Assembly: GCA_003343685.1 (NCBI GenBank)
Contig: QAKS01000021.1
Location: 1-5,743, forward strand
Direction: 5' to 3'
DNA: 5,743 bases
DNA from: Clostridiales bacterium
GTDB taxonomy: Bacteria > Bacillota > Clostridia > Christensenellales > Christensenellaceae
Each line of letters starts with the position of its first letter. The first letter of the stretch is position 1. The notes under the pieces are model-generated. The model was not told where the DNA came from and ran no database searches. It saw only the letters and a list, made by a program, of their open reading frames with translations. Shown piece by piece: positions 4,809 to 5,743 of the stretch. A program made the translations under genes and the position numbers.

Positions 4809-5705
4809 AAAGTATCCTATAATGAAGCGACTGCTATGCACTGCTCTACTCTGGCAGAGGATCTGATTCTCTGCGAGGAGGCAGGCTTTGACTACATCGA
4901 GATTCGCGGCGACATGCTGCTGGATTATCTGTGCGAGCACTCTGTGAAGGAGCTGATCGATTTTTTCAAAAACAGCCGGCTCCGCCCCCATGCCATGAAC
5001 GCTCTCTACACCTACCGGGACATGTTCCACCCTACCCGGGCTGATGTGGAGCGGGACAGACGGCTTATGGCGTATTTTCTCGCATGCTGCCGCGTAGCCG
5101 AGCAGATCGGAGATCACTACTTTATCTCTCTGCCCGAATACATTGACGACGCGAATGACATTTTCATGCCCCACGATCCGCTCACTACGCTGTTCCCAGA
5201 TCCGCCCGAAAAGGTCATGGACGACAGTGTCCGCATCCTGCGCAGGCTCTCCGACATTGCCGGCGACTTTGGCATCAACGTCAGTTGGGAATGTGTCGGC
5301 GGCTTGGGCTGCGCGGTGCGCTCTGCCGCACATGCGTGGGAAATCGTGCAGGCGGTCGACCGCGATAACGTCGGTATCACCATAGACAGCTTCAACCTAT
5401 TTTTAAACGGACAGACCAACGATTATTCGGACATTGAAAAAATCCCTGCCGATAAACTGTATACTGTCCACGTCAACAACTGCGATATCGTTGACAACGG
5501 CGCTATTGACCACAGCAACCGAAAGTTTGTCAACGGCGGTGCCATCGACATCAAGGGATATCTGACAGCCGTGAAAAAGACCGGCTATGACGGTATGGTC
5601 TCCATCGAGACGTTCCGCGACGAGTATTGGAAGATGTCTCCCCGCGACGTCATTTTCGAGGCTTATCGCACAACCAAAGAACTGGTTGACGGCATTTCCC
5701 AATAG
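4806..5705 (+). CDS. IolI-like TIM-barrel sugar isomerase/epimerase
   Basis: The product is a 299-residue protein of the xylose-isomerase-like TIM-barrel (AP endonuclease 2) superfamily, which isomerises or epimerises polyols and ketoses at a metal site. The N-terminus (NEATAM at 6-11, LCEEAGFDYIEIR at 22-34) and C-terminus (SIETFRDEYWKMSP at 266-279) strongly recall Bacillus subtilis IolI, 2-keto-myo-inositol isomerase. Likely metal ligands are Glu162 (WECVGG), Asp194 (TIDSFN), His222 (VHVNN) and Glu268 (SIETF). Their spacings of 32, 28 and 46 closely match IolI Glu142, Asp174, His200 and Glu246 (32, 26, 46; from memory). Compared with IolI it carries about 20 extra residues, mainly around 66-140. 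It follows the FucI-like gene by 10 nt and ends just before a hairpin. No inositol genes are present, so a ketose 3-epimerase role, such as D-ribulose to D-xylulose, is a reasonable alternative. Family firm, reaction inferred. Confidence 0.86.
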   Translation: MKVSYNEATAMHCSTLAEDLILCEEAGFDYIEIRGDMLLDYLCEHSVKELIDFFKNSRLRPHAMNALYTYRDMFHPTRADVERDRRLMAYFLACCRVAEQIGDHYFISLPEYIDDANDIFMPHDPLTTLFPDPPEKVMDDSVRILRRLSDIAGDFGINVSWECVGGLGCAVRSAAHAWEIVQAVDRDNVGITIDSFNLFLNGQTNDYSDIEKIPADKLYTVHVNNCDIVDNGAIDHSNRKFVNGGAIDIKGYLTAVKKTGYDGMVSIETFRDEYWKMSPRDVIFEAYRTTKELVDGISQ

Positions 5706-5720
5706 AACACTACAACAAAC

Positions 5721-5743
5721 CCCCATACCTGTTTGGTATGGGG
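5721..5743 (+). terminator. Probable intrinsic terminator hairpin, cut by the window edge
   Basis: CCCCATACC (5721-5729), a 5-nt loop TGTTT, and GGTATGGGG (5735-5743) form a perfect 9-bp stem starting 15 nt after the IolI-like stop codon. Position and strength suit a rho-independent terminator ending the plus-strand operon. The following T-run, if any, lies outside the window. Confidence 0.75.

Noticed and set aside
4707..5333. Minus-strand ORF (208 codons) opposite the IolI-like gene
   Set aside because: Antisense shadow crossing two real genes; no domain pattern.

Overview
The window looks like a sugar-catabolism locus from a low-to-mid-GC Firmicute, most likely a Clostridia / Lachnospiraceae-type gut anaerobe. 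The reasons are strong AGGAGG-type ribosome binding sites, coding regions near balanced GC beside a very AT-rich regulatory gap, a transketolase split into subunits, and a LacI regulator starting with TTG. The organism is inferred from style only.

Layout: two divergent gene groups flank an AT-rich regulatory gap at 1944-2255. Leftward (minus strand) run a xylulokinase-type FGGY sugar kinase (459-1943) and then the N-terminal subunit of a split transketolase (1-400, cut by the window edge). Rightward (plus strand) run a LacI-family repressor (2256-3305), an L-fucose/L-arabinose-isomerase-like protein (3362-4795), and an IolI-like TIM-barrel isomerase/epimerase (4806-5705). A 9-bp perfect hairpin, probably a terminator, closes the plus-strand group at the right edge. 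The gap holds a convincing promoter for each direction, a perfect 14-bp palindrome, and two sets of short repeats that may be operators.

How the genes may work together: an aldose-ketose isomerase, an IolI/tagatose-3-epimerase-type enzyme, a ketose kinase and a transketolase form a chain that could bring an uncommon sugar into the pentose phosphate pathway. The simplest reading is D-arabinose to D-ribulose (FucI-like), to D-xylulose (3-epimerisation by the IolI-like enzyme), to xylulose 5-phosphate (kinase), to transketolase. An alternative is a branched or unusual sugar handled by a dedicated kinase and split transketolase, as in the known apiose/apulose route. No transporter, glycosidase or transketolase C-terminal subunit is visible, so the substrate cannot be fixed from this window.

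No tRNA, rRNA, CRISPR array, insertion sequence or phage feature was seen.
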